From: Lachnospiraceae bacterium
GTDB taxonomy: Bacteria > Bacillota > Clostridia > Lachnospirales > Lachnospiraceae
Length of the DNA stretch: 64,000 nucleotides
NCBI GenBank assembly: GCA_910576125.1
Contig: CAJTHM010000003.1
Location: 62,001 to 126,000, forward strand
Direction of reading: 5' to 3'
The notes beneath the pieces are model-generated. The model was not told where the DNA came from. It worked only from the letters and a program-made list of their open reading frames with translations, and searched no databases. Position numbers and translations under genes: made by a program. Below, piece after piece: positions 38,208 to 47,633 of this stretch (the stretch's first letter is position 1; every line of letters starts with the position of its first letter).

Positions 38208-41200
38208 ATGAATCGGACGGAAGCGTTTCAGATATTGGGAATCGAGGCTACAAAGGATGAGCGGGCGCTTAAGAACGCCTACAGGGAGAAGCTGGCGGTG
38301 ACGAACCCGGAAGATGACCCGGAGGGATTTAAGCTGCTGCGGACAGCTTATGAGGAGGCCTGCAGATACGCGAAAGAGCCTGAGAATGCGCAGCCGCAGG
38401 AAAAGCCCCGGGACACCACGCCCTCCGGCCTGTGGATGGAAAAGGCCGTGGAAATCTATCAGAATATCCGTTCCAGGCAGAATGTGGAGCTTTGGAAAGC
38501 GCTTTTCGATGATGACATCTTCCTTTCCCTGGAGGAGGAAGAGAACTGCCGGGAGAAGCTGCTGCATTTCCTGACAGACCATTTTAAGCTGCCCACGGAG
38601 GTCTGGAAATTATTTGACAAAAAGCTGTCCATTGTCAAGGACGCAAAGGCGCTGCGGGAGAAGTTCCCCGCCAATTTCATGCACTTCATCATCAGCCGGT
38701 GCGAGCGGGGGGAGGATCTGGATTTCACCCAGTTTCAGGGGCCGGAGGATGGGGATTATGACCAGTTTTTGGAGTATTATGACCGATGCTGGCAGGCCTT
38801 GCACGAGGGGAAGCTGGAGGAGGCGGAGAGATGTGTGCAGAGTGCGGACTCCATGGGCATCGGGCATCCTGTGATGGAGGTCAGCCGGGCAAATGTCCTT
38901 GTGAGACAGGGGCGGATAGAGGAGGCCGTGGCCCTGCTGGAAGAGCAGCTGGTGAAATTCCCGAAAGATGCCATGATCAGCTATAATTTTGCCGAGATAC
39001 TCTGGGGCCAGAAAGGCGGGAAGGACGGCGTCTATGAAAAGCGGGCGGCGCAGCTCTACGAAGAGCTGAAAGCGGAGAATGAAAGCCATTATATGGCTAA
39101 TGTGCGGCTCACCGAATGGTATTATGAGGCCGGGCGGTACCGGGATGCCAAGAAATGCGCGGAGAAAGTGCTGGCGGCAGGCAGCGATGACGCATTTATG
39201 GATCTGCTTGTGAAAGTCAACGCGGAACTGGAAAAGGGACTGGAAAGTGACTTTCGGGAAAACAGGAGATGGGAGAGCGGCCTGGACCTTTGCTGGTGCT
39301 ATCTGCAGGACGGCAAGATTGCCCGGGGGATTCGGCTGGCCCTGGAGATTGAAAAGCTTCTGCCGCCGGAAAAGGAGGCGGAGTACTATGGGCTTATGGC
39401 AAAGCTTTATGTGGAGGAGGCCGAGTATGAAGACGCCATTGCCATGACCAGACGCTGGGAGCCGGCTCTGGAGGCGAAGATGGAAAGGAACGCCGGAGCC
39501 GATGAGGCTGAGGACAAGAAAGACAGGGACAGGCTGCGGCAGGCATGTCTGATCCGGATACAGTGTTATCACAGCCTGGGCTTTCGGGATAAGGAGAATT
39601 TTGCCCTTGCCATTGAAGAGGGGAAAAGGATTCTGACAGGTGACGCCAAAGACGCGGGCGTTTTGCTGGAAATGGCCCAGGTGTATACGGAGATGCAGGA
39701 GTATGAGCAGAGTCTCGAGATAGACAGGCGGCTGGTTGAGGAATTTCAGATTTTTGCGGCCTATGCCTCCATGCTGGAGACCTGCAGGAGGCAGTTGGAC
39801 GCCGGAGGAGTAGTCCGGGCGGCCAGCCAGTGCATCCGGTATTTTCCCGGTTTTGTGAAGTCCTATGAGTACCTTGCCAAGGTGTATCTGGATCTGAAGC
39901 GCGGAGAGGATTTCGACAAGGTGGTGGAGGATGCGGAGAGGAACGGCGCAGGCAGTGTGCTTATAGATGCTTACCGGTTCCAGATGAAGGAAGAGGTCAT
40001 GGACGTAGGCCAGCTCAACGAGAAGCTGAAAGAGTTCAGGCGCAGCTATTTCAAGCAGGTGGAGGAGGGGAAAGAGGAATATTATGAAATCGGACTTTCC
40101 ATTCTGACGGAATATTTGTATCATTATCCCGATGATTTCATGCTGGTGGAGCGGGCGATATTTCACAGGGCGGCCCACCGCCTGGAGGAGGCCAGGGAGG
40201 ATTTTGAGAAGGCTCTCTATATTAATTATGCCAATCCCTATGCGCTGAACGGGCTGAGTTTTACGCATAAGTATCTGGGGGAATATGAGAGGGCTCTGTT
40301 CTATCTGAAGAAAGCCATTCTGTATATGGACAAGGAGATGTCCCCTGTCATCTATGCGGATATGGGGAATCTGTATGCATTGCTGGGCGATGCGGAGATG
40401 GCGTATCAGGCTTACCGGCAGTACGAGGGGCTGTCGGGGGAGAATAAGAACAACTGGTTCGGAGACAATCTGGCTGAATTTGCCATGCGGGCGGGCAGGG
40501 TGGAAGAGGCGGCGGCTGTCTATGAACGGTTTTATGTGAAGAATAACTGGACCCGGTATGAGAGGCTGGTGAACATGTATCTGGGAGCCGGGCTGAAAGG
40601 CAAGGCGCAGCAGGTGCTCGGTCAGTGGAAGAAAGAGATGGGGGGCGGTTTCGGGGAATCGTTTCTGCGTTTTTTGAAAGGCGGTTCGGCGACTGCGGAT
40701 GGAAAGAGAAGTACGGTTTCTTATCCGGCTTATTATTGCTGTAAGGGCTGGTGGGAGCTATTGTATGGCAGCAGGAACGGCGCTGTGAGGGCGTTTGACA
40801 GGATGTTCCGGAATGGGCTGTCGGAGAAGACCATGGAGGGTAAAATCTGTGACGCGGTGTTCGCCTGCATTCTCTGCGGGGATGCGGAGAGAGGGAGGCG
40901 GTATGCGGCTAAAATCCGGAGATGGCTGGAAGCGGAGGGAAAGCAGTCCGGGGGCGGGCGCAAGTATTATAACCGGCAGAAAGGGCATCTGCAGATGGAG
41001 TTTCTGGCGGCTTATTATACGGAGAGCGCGGAGCGGCTGCAGGAGATTTTGGACAGGGAGGAGAGGTGCGAGATTTGCCATACCTGTACCAGCCCGCTGT
41101 GCAGGGAACTGGAGGGAGTGCGGATTTTGTTTTTGATGCGGTTAGGAAAGAGGGAGGAAGCGGCGGAGAGACTGCGGCGGAATCTGCGTGTGCAGCCTTG

Positions 41201-41252
41201 GGATGAGTATATGCTGGCTATTCGGCATTTGGGTTTTGGAGACAACGTTTGA
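38208..41252 (+). CDS. J-domain-like protein with long TPR array
   Basis: A 1014-residue cytoplasmic protein. Residues about 3-55 form a J-like domain (AFQILGIEATKDERALKNAYREK), but the signature HPD that stimulates Hsp70 is replaced by NPED. The rest is a solenoid of TPR-like repeats (for example ALNGLSFTHKYLGEYERALFYLKKAI), with a Cys cluster near 953 (CEICHTCTSPLC) that may bind metal. The ATG at 38208 follows AGGAGG. Next on the same strand, 142 bases on, is a non-canonical Hsp70, so this is likely a dedicated partner of that chaperone. The function is unproven. Confidence 0.8.
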   Translation: MNRTEAFQILGIEATKDERALKNAYREKLAVTNPEDDPEGFKLLRTAYEEACRYAKEPENAQPQEKPRDTTPSGLWMEKAVEIYQNIRSRQNVELWKALFDDDIFLSLEEEENCREKLLHFLTDHFKLPTEVWKLFDKKLSIVKDAKALREKFPANFMHFIISRCERGEDLDFTQFQGPEDGDYDQFLEYYDRCWQALHEGKLEEAERCVQSADSMGIGHPVMEVSRANVLVRQGRIEEAVALLEEQLVKFPKDAMISYNFAEILWGQKGGKDGVYEKRAAQLYEELKAENESHYMANVRLTEWYYEAGRYRDAKKCAEKVLAAGSDDAFMDLLVKVNAELEKGLESDFRENRRWESGLDLCWCYLQDGKIARGIRLALEIEKLLPPEKEAEYYGLMAKLYVEEAEYEDAIAMTRRWEPALEAKMERNAGADEAEDKKDRDRLRQACLIRIQCYHSLGFRDKENFALAIEEGKRILTGDAKDAGVLLEMAQVYTEMQEYEQSLEIDRRLVEEFQIFAAYASMLETCRRQLDAGGVVRAASQCIRYFPGFVKSYEYLAKVYLDLKRGEDFDKVVEDAERNGAGSVLIDAYRFQMKEEVMDVGQLNEKLKEFRRSYFKQVEEGKEEYYEIGLSILTEYLYHYPDDFMLVERAIFHRAAHRLEEAREDFEKALYINYANPYALNGLSFTHKYLGEYERALFYLKKAILYMDKEMSPVIYADMGNLYALLGDAEMAYQAYRQYEGLSGENKNNWFGDNLAEFAMRAGRVEEAAAVYERFYVKNNWTRYERLVNMYLGAGLKGKAQQVLGQWKKEMGGGFGESFLRFLKGGSATADGKRSTVSYPAYYCCKGWWELLYGSRNGAVRAFDRMFRNGLSEKTMEGKICDAVFACILCGDAERGRRYAAKIRRWLEAEGKQSGGGRKYYNRQKGHLQMEFLAAYYTESAERLQEILDREERCEICHTCTSPLCRELEGVRILFLMRLGKREEAAERLRRNLRVQPWDEYMLAIRHLGFGDNV

Positions 41253-41394
41253 TGATAATTTTTCCCAATCCCGATTTTTTTCGTGAATATGGCTGTCAGT
41301 TGTGTTATACTGGTACTTAGTGGGCAGATGACCCGGGTGACAGGCATCTTTCCGCTTAATTCAGATGCTCCGAAACGGCATCATGGAGGTAAGC

Positions 41395-43083
41395 ATGATA
41401 GTAGGAATTGACTTAGGTACGACGAACAGTTTGATTGCGTATTTTACAGAAGAAGGGCCGAAAATCATTCCCAACAGGCTGGGGAAGAACCTTACGCCCT
41501 CCGTGGTCAGTGTGGACAGCGAGGGGACCGTATACGTGGGGGAGACTGCCAGAGAGCGGATGAGCCTTTATCCGGATACCGTGGCCGAGACCTTTAAACG
41601 CAGCATGGGCACGGAGCGGGACTACATATTGAGCGGGAAGCATTTTAAACCGGAGGAACTGTCCAGCCTGGTACTTCGTTCGCTGAAAGAGGACGCGGAG
41701 AGTTTTCTGGGGGAGGAAGTGACCGAAGCGGTCATCAGTGTACCCGCCTATTTTGACGACAAGAGGAGAAAGGCCACCAAGCGCGCCGGGGAACTGGCGG
41801 GCCTGAAAGTGGAGCGCATGATTTCGGAGCCCACTGCCGCGGCGGTGGCATACGGTCTTTACGACAGGACCAGGGATACCAGGTTCCTGGTGTTCGATTT
41901 AGGTGGCGGCACCTTTGACGTATCCATCCTGGAGCTGTACCACAATATCCTGGAGGTGCGCGCCGTGGCCGGGGACAATTACCTGGGCGGCGAGGATTTT
42001 ACGGAGATTATGGCGAAGCTGTTCCTGCAAAAGGCAAAGCTGCAGCTGCAGAACCTTTCGGAAAAGGAGCAGGTGCGGCTCTTCAGGGAGGCGGAGAAAG
42101 CAAAGTGCGCCATCAATGATACGGATACGGTTTCCATCGGCTTTCTTTACAAAGAAGAGGCTCTGGAGCAGCAGATTACATATAAAGAATATGAAGAAGC
42201 CTGCGAGGAGCTTCTGATGAAGATCAGGGAGCCGGTGAAGAAAAGCCTTGCGGACGCGGGACTGAAGCTTTCGGACATTGATGAGGTGCTTCTCATCGGC
42301 GGGGCTACCAGACTGTCCATCGTTCGTGATTTCCTGATACGGCTGTTCCGGAAGTTCCCGGACACCAGGATGAATCCGGACGAGACCGTGGCCCTGGGGG
42401 CAGCGGTGCAGGCCGCCATGAAGGAGCGCAGGGAGGAGGTGAAGGAGGTCATCCTCACGGATGTCTGTTCCTTTACCCTGGGCACCGAGGTAGTGGTGGA
42501 ATATGACGAGGGAAAATATGAGGACGGAAGATTCTGCCCCATCATCGAGCGCAATACCGTCATCCCGGCCAGCCATACGGAGCGCCTGTACACGGCCCGG
42601 GACAACCAGAGCAAGGTGCGCGTCAGGGTGCTCCAGGGGGAGAGCCGCTTTGCCAGGAACAATCTGTTCCTGGGGGAACTGGAGATTGAGATTCCCAAGG
42701 GACCTAAGGGTAGGGAAGCCGTGGACGTGACCTATACCTATGACATCAATTCCCTGCTGGAGGTGGAGGTCACGGTGGTATCCACAGGGGAGAAACAGAA
42801 GATGGTCATCAAGGGGCAGGACAACGAGATGACCGAGGAAGAAATCAAAAAGCGCATGGAAGAGCTGGCCTATCTGAAAGTCCAGCCCAGGGATTACGAG
42901 GAGAACCGGCTGGTGCTGCTTCGGGTAGAACGTATGTACGAAGAGTCTCTGGGGGACCGCAGGCGCATGCTGGACCGATATATCACAGCCTTTGAGGGAG
43001 CCTTGAAAGACGGAGACCATGACCAGATTATGGAAACCAGAGAGGCGCTGATCGAGGTGCTGGAGGAGGAAGACGGAGAGTAG
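41395..43083 (+). CDS. DnaK-like Hsp70-family chaperone (non-canonical)
   Basis: A 562-residue Hsp70. The ATPase domain has GIDLGTTNSL (about 4-13), FDLGGGTFDVS (about 168-178) and IGGATRLS (about 302-309). A shortened substrate-binding domain follows (VTYTYDINSLLEVEV), then a brief helical lid. At about 50 residues shorter than DnaK, and next to a J-like/TPR gene instead of grpE/dnaJ, it is a second, specialised Hsp70. The ATG at 41395 follows GGAGG; earlier in-frame starts lack a site. A GNAT gene follows 17 bases after. Confidence 0.9.
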   Translation: MIVGIDLGTTNSLIAYFTEEGPKIIPNRLGKNLTPSVVSVDSEGTVYVGETARERMSLYPDTVAETFKRSMGTERDYILSGKHFKPEELSSLVLRSLKEDAESFLGEEVTEAVISVPAYFDDKRRKATKRAGELAGLKVERMISEPTAAAVAYGLYDRTRDTRFLVFDLGGGTFDVSILELYHNILEVRAVAGDNYLGGEDFTEIMAKLFLQKAKLQLQNLSEKEQVRLFREAEKAKCAINDTDTVSIGFLYKEEALEQQITYKEYEEACEELLMKIREPVKKSLADAGLKLSDIDEVLLIGGATRLSIVRDFLIRLFRKFPDTRMNPDETVALGAAVQAAMKERREEVKEVILTDVCSFTLGTEVVVEYDEGKYEDGRFCPIIERNTVIPASHTERLYTARDNQSKVRVRVLQGESRFARNNLFLGELEIEIPKGPKGREAVDVTYTYDINSLLEVEVTVVSTGEKQKMVIKGQDNEMTEEEIKKRMEELAYLKVQPRDYEENRLVLLRVERMYEESLGDRRRMLDRYITAFEGALKDGDHDQIMETREALIEVLEEEDGE

Positions 43084-43100
43084 CCATGGGAGGGAGAGCC

Positions 43101-43622
43101 ATGAAAATCACGCTTACGCCCAGAACGGCAGAGCATGTAAAGATTTACTGGAAGAAAATCCAGGATGAGGAAATAAGGAAACACATTCCGCTTGAGAGCC
43201 TTTCCCTGGAGGAGGCGCTTGGGCAGTTCGAAGCCTCCGTGCAGCCCGGGGCAAACAGTTTTGGGATGTGTATTGAAGCGGACGGTGATTATGTGGGGGA
43301 CGCATGGTGCTATGGAATCGATGAAGAAAATGAGAAAATGGCCATGTTCAGTTTCCTGATTTTTGAAAAAAGTCTGTGGGGAAAGGGCGTGGGCAGTGAA
43401 GCGGCAAGGCTTTTCTGCACAGAGGCGCTTTCCCGATATAAAATCCGGAAGCTGGGCGCTTTTACCTATGCGGAGAACATTGGCTCGCTGAAGGCCTTGC
43501 AAAAAGCGGGATTTTTCGAAAAGGAGCGTTTTCTTGAGGAGGGACGGCTTTCCGTCTATCTGGAGCGGCTAAAGTCCGTTGCCCATGTCGGACAGGAATT
43601 TCAGGATGAGAAAGGATATTGA
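43101..43622 (+). CDS. GNAT-family N-acetyltransferase (RimJ/RimL-like)
   Basis: A 173-residue acetyltransferase of the RimJ/RimL subtype: MKITLTPRTAEHV at the start, acetyl-CoA loop LWGKGVGSEAARLF (about 98-111) and YAENIGSLKALQKAGFFEKE near the end. It transfers an acetyl group to an amine; the target is unknown. ATG preceded by GGGAGGGAG. It may be co-transcribed with the Hsp70 gene. Confidence 0.85.
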   Translation: MKITLTPRTAEHVKIYWKKIQDEEIRKHIPLESLSLEEALGQFEASVQPGANSFGMCIEADGDYVGDAWCYGIDEENEKMAMFSFLIFEKSLWGKGVGSEAARLFCTEALSRYKIRKLGAFTYAENIGSLKALQKAGFFEKERFLEEGRLSVYLERLKSVAHVGQEFQDEKGY

Positions 43623-43791
43623 CGCTGAGGGCGGAGCTGGCGGCGCTTTTGAATGTCACGCCCCAGGCGGTGTCACGGTGGCCGTGTTCGACAATGGGGC
43701 TTTGGTGGAATACGGGAGCCATGAACAGCTGGTCAGGGCCGGAAAGCTGTACGCCAGGATGCAGGAGGCACAGGCGCAGTATTATCAGTAG
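43621..43791 (+). pseudogene. Debris: Xre-type HTH fragment joined to ABC-ATPase tail
   Basis: In one frame 43622-43681 reads LRAELAALLNVTPQAVSRW, the core of an Xre-type helix-turn-helix. In a second frame 43672-43791 reads VFDNGALVEYGSHEQLV and then KLYARMQEAQAQYYQ, the C-terminal tail of an ABC exporter ATPase. The switch occurs near 43675-43685, where both frames overlap. No domain is complete, so this is a deletion scar, not a gene. Confidence 0.7.
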
Positions 43792-43804
43792 CCGCTTCCG
43801 GGCC

Positions 43805-44623
43805 CTAGAGCTTATGGAACTCGGGACTGCGCTTCTCGAACACACAGTAATACCGGAACCCGCATTCTCTTAAGACTTCCGCGGCCCGGCCGAAGGAATC
43901 CCCCACATGCTCCCGGTCATGGGCGTCCGACCCGATGGTGACCACCTCGCCTCCCAGTTCCCGATATCGCTTCAGCACACCGATACAGGGATGGAAATCG
44001 CGCATTCCTTTCTTGATTCCGCCGGTATTCAGTTCTATGCCTTTGCCCTTGTCCAGGAGCGCTTCCAGGATTTCGTCAAGGATATCATGGTACGCCGAAT
44101 AGGAATATCTTTCGTCTTTCTCCGGCGCGTACCTCACCGCATAGTCCAGATGGCCATACACGTCGAAATTGGAGAATTTCCGGATGTTCTCCAGCGTGGA
44201 CTGGAAATATTCCCTAAGGGCCTCTTCTTTGCTTCGGCCCTGGAAGAAATTGGGATAATAGACATCCTTGCCGTGGCAGATATGGGAGGAGCCGATGATG
44301 AAGTCGAATTCATAGGACTTGGCGTAGACCGCGTTGCGCCGCAGGACATTTGGCTGCAGCCCCAGCTCCACTCCGAAGAGGAGACGGATTTTCCCCTCGT
44401 ATTTTTCCTTCAGGCGGGCCAGGTCATAGAGGTAGGGGTCGGTGTTCAGCAGGAAGATTTTCCCATCCAGCCCTTCCCGGTCCGGGTATTCGAAGTCCTG
44501 GTGCTCTGTAAAGCACATGGTCTCCAGCCCCTGTTCGATTCCCTGCAGTACCATTTCCTCCATGGGGGTATGGGAATCTCCGGAGAAAGAGGAGTGTAAA
44601 TGACAATCTGCTGTAATGGGCAT
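43805..44623 (-). CDS. PHP-family phosphoesterase (histidinol-phosphatase type)
   Basis: A 272-residue PHP-domain hydrolase. The metal-binding residues are all in view: ADCHLHSSFSGDS (about 5-17), EHQD (about 39-42), ELGLQPNV, GSSHI (about 113-117), DYAVRY and GSDAHDREH near 235-243. This fits HisJ/HisK-type histidinol-phosphate phosphatase, the penultimate step of histidine synthesis, though other small phosphoesters are possible. The ATG at 44623 follows AAAGGATAACATT. No his genes are nearby. Confidence 0.85.
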   Translation of the reverse strand: MPITADCHLHSSFSGDSHTPMEEMVLQGIEQGLETMCFTEHQDFEYPDREGLDGKIFLLNTDPYLYDLARLKEKYEGKIRLLFGVELGLQPNVLRRNAVYAKSYEFDFIIGSSHICHGKDVYYPNFFQGRSKEEALREYFQSTLENIRKFSNFDVYGHLDYAVRYAPEKDERYSYSAYHDILDEILEALLDKGKGIELNTGGIKKGMRDFHPCIGVLKRYRELGGEVVTIGSDAHDREHVGDSFGRAAEVLRECGFRYYCVFEKRSPEFHKL

Positions 44624-44953
44624 AATGTTATCCTTTCTCTCTGTCTTATGTTTTTTGAAGAGCCTGGCCAATAGTATAACACAAATGCCGGACAATCTGC
44701 AAGGCTTTTTGATTTTCAGATTTTCGCAAAAGGGCCTGACTTTTCGGCTGGGGAGTTGACCTGTGCGATGGGCCAGTCGAAGAAGCCGGGATTGGATTTC
44801 AGGAGAAAAGCCGGTCATGGTTTGACACATTTGGCTTTTTGCGATACTATCATTGCAGGAGGAGGCGTTGAATCGGGCGTGTCTTTGGCTGCGATTGACG
44901 CTGCAACATATTAGACGATGAATGGCGCAAAAGCGGAGGAGAGAAAGAAGGGT
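44624..44953. promoter_or_regulatory. 330-base divergent promoter region
   Basis: Minus strand: TTGCAG (44702-44697) and TATACT (44678-44673), 18 bases apart, for the PHP gene. Plus strand: TTGACA (44822-44827) and TACTAT (44845-44850), 17 bases apart, for the GH3 gene. I see no gene in between. Confidence 0.65.
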
Positions 44954-47404
44954 ATGGGACGACAGGCAAGAACTTTGACATTGCGGGAACAGCTGGGGCA
45001 GCGCATGGCAGTTGGCTTTCCGGGCACGGAACTGACAGAGGATTTTCTCGACTTTCTGGCGGAATTCAAGATTGGCAATCTAATCTTATTCCAACGCAAT
45101 ATAGAAAGCACAGAGCAGCTAAAAAGGCTGGCCGGGCAACTGCAGAAGGCTGTGCTTGGCAATACGGGATTTCCGGCATTCATCATGATCGACCAGGAGG
45201 GCGGCCCGATTGTCAGGCTGCCCCAGGAGGCAGTGAATGCGCCGGGAGCCATGGCATTAGCTGCCACCGGCAATCCTGAGAACGCTTATCTGGCCGGGCA
45301 GCTGACCGGAAAGCAGCTGGCGGAAGCGGGCGTCAACTTTGACCTTGCGCCAGTGCTGGATGTCAACTGCAATCCGGACAATCCGGTCATTGGAGTCAGA
45401 AGCTACGGCGATACGCCCGATCAGGCAGCGGCATACGGGCTGGCTATGATGAGGGGATTGCTGTCCCGGGAGGTGGTTCCGTGTGCCAAGCATTTCCCGG
45501 GGCATGGAGATACCAGGGAGGATTCCCACTTCAGCCTTCCGGTGGTGGAGAAGACCGGGGAGGAGCTGTGGAGGATGGAGCTGGCTCCTTTCAGGCAGGC
45601 GGTAAAGGCGGGAGTGCCCGCGATAATGACTTCACATGTAGTCTATCCTGCCCTGGAGCCTAAGCGCCTTCCCGCGACCATGTCCAGGGCTGTCATCACC
45701 GGGCTCCTGCGGGAAAAGCTGGGGTATCAGGGGCTGGTGGTGAGCGATTCCATGGAGATGGCGGCCATACGTAAGTATTACGGGACTTCGGAGGGCGTGC
45801 TGGCCGCCTTCCGGGCTGGCGTAGACATTGTCCTGATTCCCCATTCCACAGAGCGTGCGGGAGAAGCGATACTGATGGCGGAAAGCGCCATGGCACGGGG
45901 CGATTTGCCTGTGGAATCCATGGAGGAGTCGGTGGGACGGATCATCTCCTGCAAGGCGGCCTTTGCGGGGCCGAAAAAGGACATAAAAGTGGAATCCGCA
46001 GACCGGGAGCTGGAAGCAGAGCTGATGCGCCGGACCTATACGGCGGTGCGGCTCCCTCAGGGGAAGCTTCCGCAGCTGGGGGAGAACCCTTTTTTCGTCG
46101 GCTGCTATGCCTATCAGTCCTCGCTGGTATCCAACGAGAATGATTTGAAGCTATGCTTCCCGGAATGGCTGGCCAATATCTTTGGCGGAGATGCGTACGT
46201 ATTTTCTCCGGATCCTACCGGGGAGGAGATTGACAGGCTGGTGGCGCGTGCCGGAGGATGCAGCTGCATCGTGGCGGGAACCTATAACGGGCATCTGCGC
46301 AAGGGCCAGCGGCAGCTTTTGGAGAAGCTTTCGGGGCTGGGGATTCCCATGACGGTATTTGCCCTGCGGAATCCGTACGAGCTTTTGGAGCTTCCGGAGA
46401 CGGTGGCCGCAATCGCGGTGTGGGAATATACAAGGAGGAGCCTGGAGGGGATTCGCAGCATGCTGGAAGGGCGCTGGCTGCCGGAGGGAAAGCTTCCGGT
46501 TACTGTCATGCCGAAGCCGGAAGGTGGCGAAGATAAACGGAAGGGAGAGGGACACAGGGAGCAGGTCATGGAACTGGCCAGGGAGCTGGAGCTGCCGGAG
46601 GAGGTACGCCGACAGATGGCGGATGTCATGGAAAAGCTCCCATGGGAGAGCCTGGAGCCTGTGATAAAGAACCTGACGGAATACGATCTGGCCAGCGATG
46701 CGCAGCTTCAGCTGGCAAAGCTGACGGCACCTGTGGAGGAAGCTTCCGGTATGGGCCAGCTGGCGGGAATGCTGGCGGCAGCCTGCTATACCCGCCGGAT
46801 GTATGAACGCTGGGGGATACCGGACAGCGTGTTCAGGGCCACCATGGACTGCTTTCCGCGGTTTTTAAGGGAAACTAAGCGGATTACGGGGGAATGGATT
46901 TATGACAGGGCTTTCTGGACCTGGCGGCAGACTTCGGGCCTGCTGTTCCGCCTGGGCACTCTGGAATTTGAATATGTCCGGACAGAAGACGGGGCTTCTC
47001 TCAGTGTGCATATCCCTTCGGACGCAAGTCTGACGTATGGAGAACTGGAGAAATCCTATCAGGAGGCTGAAACCTTCTGGGAGAGGCATGGGGAGGCGCT
47101 GTGCCCTTTTGGGAAACCGGGGGCTGTCAGGTGCCGTACCTGGCTGCTGAGTCCGGAGCTTGGCAGACTTTTGCCGGAGGATTCCGGTATCAGGCGATTC
47201 GCGCAAGGGTATGAGATCACGGAGTTTCTTCCGGATAACGAGAGTTTTTACCGCTGGCTGTTTGCGGGGAAAAAGGAATGGGAAGAGCTGCCGGAAGACA
47301 CCAGTCTCCAGAGGGCGGTCAAGGCCTATTTGGCCGCCGGAGGCAGGATTGGGATTGCCTCCGGACGGTTCAGGGGAGGAGCCGGGCACGCGGACCGGGC
47401 GTGA
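44954..47404 (+). CDS. GH3 beta-N-acetylhexosaminidase fused to a GNAT-like acyltransferase region
   Basis: An 816-residue two-part protein. Residues about 10-340 are a GH3 NagZ-type hydrolase: IDQEGG, KHFPGHGDT (about 180-188, acid/base His) and VSDSMEM with nucleophile Asp (about 266-272). The next ~170 residues fit a GH3 C-terminal domain. From about 540, the sequence matches acyltransferases with PF18082/PF18164-type domains: RFLRETKRITGEW, FRLGTLEFEY, HIPSDASLTYGELEKS, TSLQRAVKAYLAAGG. There is no signal peptide, so it probably processes cytoplasmic GlcNAc-containing sugars, such as recycled wall fragments. The start at 44954 has a purine-rich AAGAAGGG site close by; the family call of the second part rests on pattern only. 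Confidence 0.8.
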   Translation: MGRQARTLTLREQLGQRMAVGFPGTELTEDFLDFLAEFKIGNLILFQRNIESTEQLKRLAGQLQKAVLGNTGFPAFIMIDQEGGPIVRLPQEAVNAPGAMALAATGNPENAYLAGQLTGKQLAEAGVNFDLAPVLDVNCNPDNPVIGVRSYGDTPDQAAAYGLAMMRGLLSREVVPCAKHFPGHGDTREDSHFSLPVVEKTGEELWRMELAPFRQAVKAGVPAIMTSHVVYPALEPKRLPATMSRAVITGLLREKLGYQGLVVSDSMEMAAIRKYYGTSEGVLAAFRAGVDIVLIPHSTERAGEAILMAESAMARGDLPVESMEESVGRIISCKAAFAGPKKDIKVESADRELEAELMRRTYTAVRLPQGKLPQLGENPFFVGCYAYQSSLVSNENDLKLCFPEWLANIFGGDAYVFSPDPTGEEIDRLVARAGGCSCIVAGTYNGHLRKGQRQLLEKLSGLGIPMTVFALRNPYELLELPETVAAIAVWEYTRRSLEGIRSMLEGRWLPEGKLPVTVMPKPEGGEDKRKGEGHREQVMELARELELPEEVRRQMADVMEKLPWESLEPVIKNLTEYDLASDAQLQLAKLTAPVEEASGMGQLAGMLAAACYTRRMYERWGIPDSVFRATMDCFPRFLRETKRITGEWIYDRAFWTWRQTSGLLFRLGTLEFEYVRTEDGASLSVHIPSDASLTYGELEKSYQEAETFWERHGEALCPFGKPGAVRCRTWLLSPELGRLLPEDSGIRRFAQGYEITEFLPDNESFYRWLFAGKKEWEELPEDTSLQRAVKAYLAAGGRIGIASGRFRGGAGHADRA

Positions 47405-47557
47405 AAGCAGATGGGAGGCATTTCGGAAAAGATTGCGGGAAGAAATAAGTAATTTCTAAACAATCTGTAAAATTTCCGAAATTATGGCAATTATTTTTGA
47501 TTTACATCTTGAATTATCTTCCGAGATTGGGTAAAATATCCTTGTTGATAAAAGTTT

Positions 47558-47598
47558 GACAATCCGGCATGTCCCGCGAAAATCGGACAAGGATTGTC
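47558..47598 (+). promoter_or_regulatory. Nested inverted repeat upstream of gap (operator candidate)
   Basis: GACAATCC (47558-47565) mirrors GGATTGTC (47591-47598) and inside it TGTCC (47570-47574) mirrors GGACA (47585-47589). Elements like CGGAC-N6-TGTC recall the half-site of the glycolysis repressor CggR of Bacillus, but the layout differs. It ends about 35 bases before the gap start. Confidence 0.5.
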
Positions 47599-47633
47599 GA
47601 AACAGATAAAATATATTTTAGGAGGGAACTAAA

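Noticed and set aside
43579..43791. A 70-residue open frame as a real gene
   Set aside because: It is a fusion of end fragments with no start signal, better read as debris.
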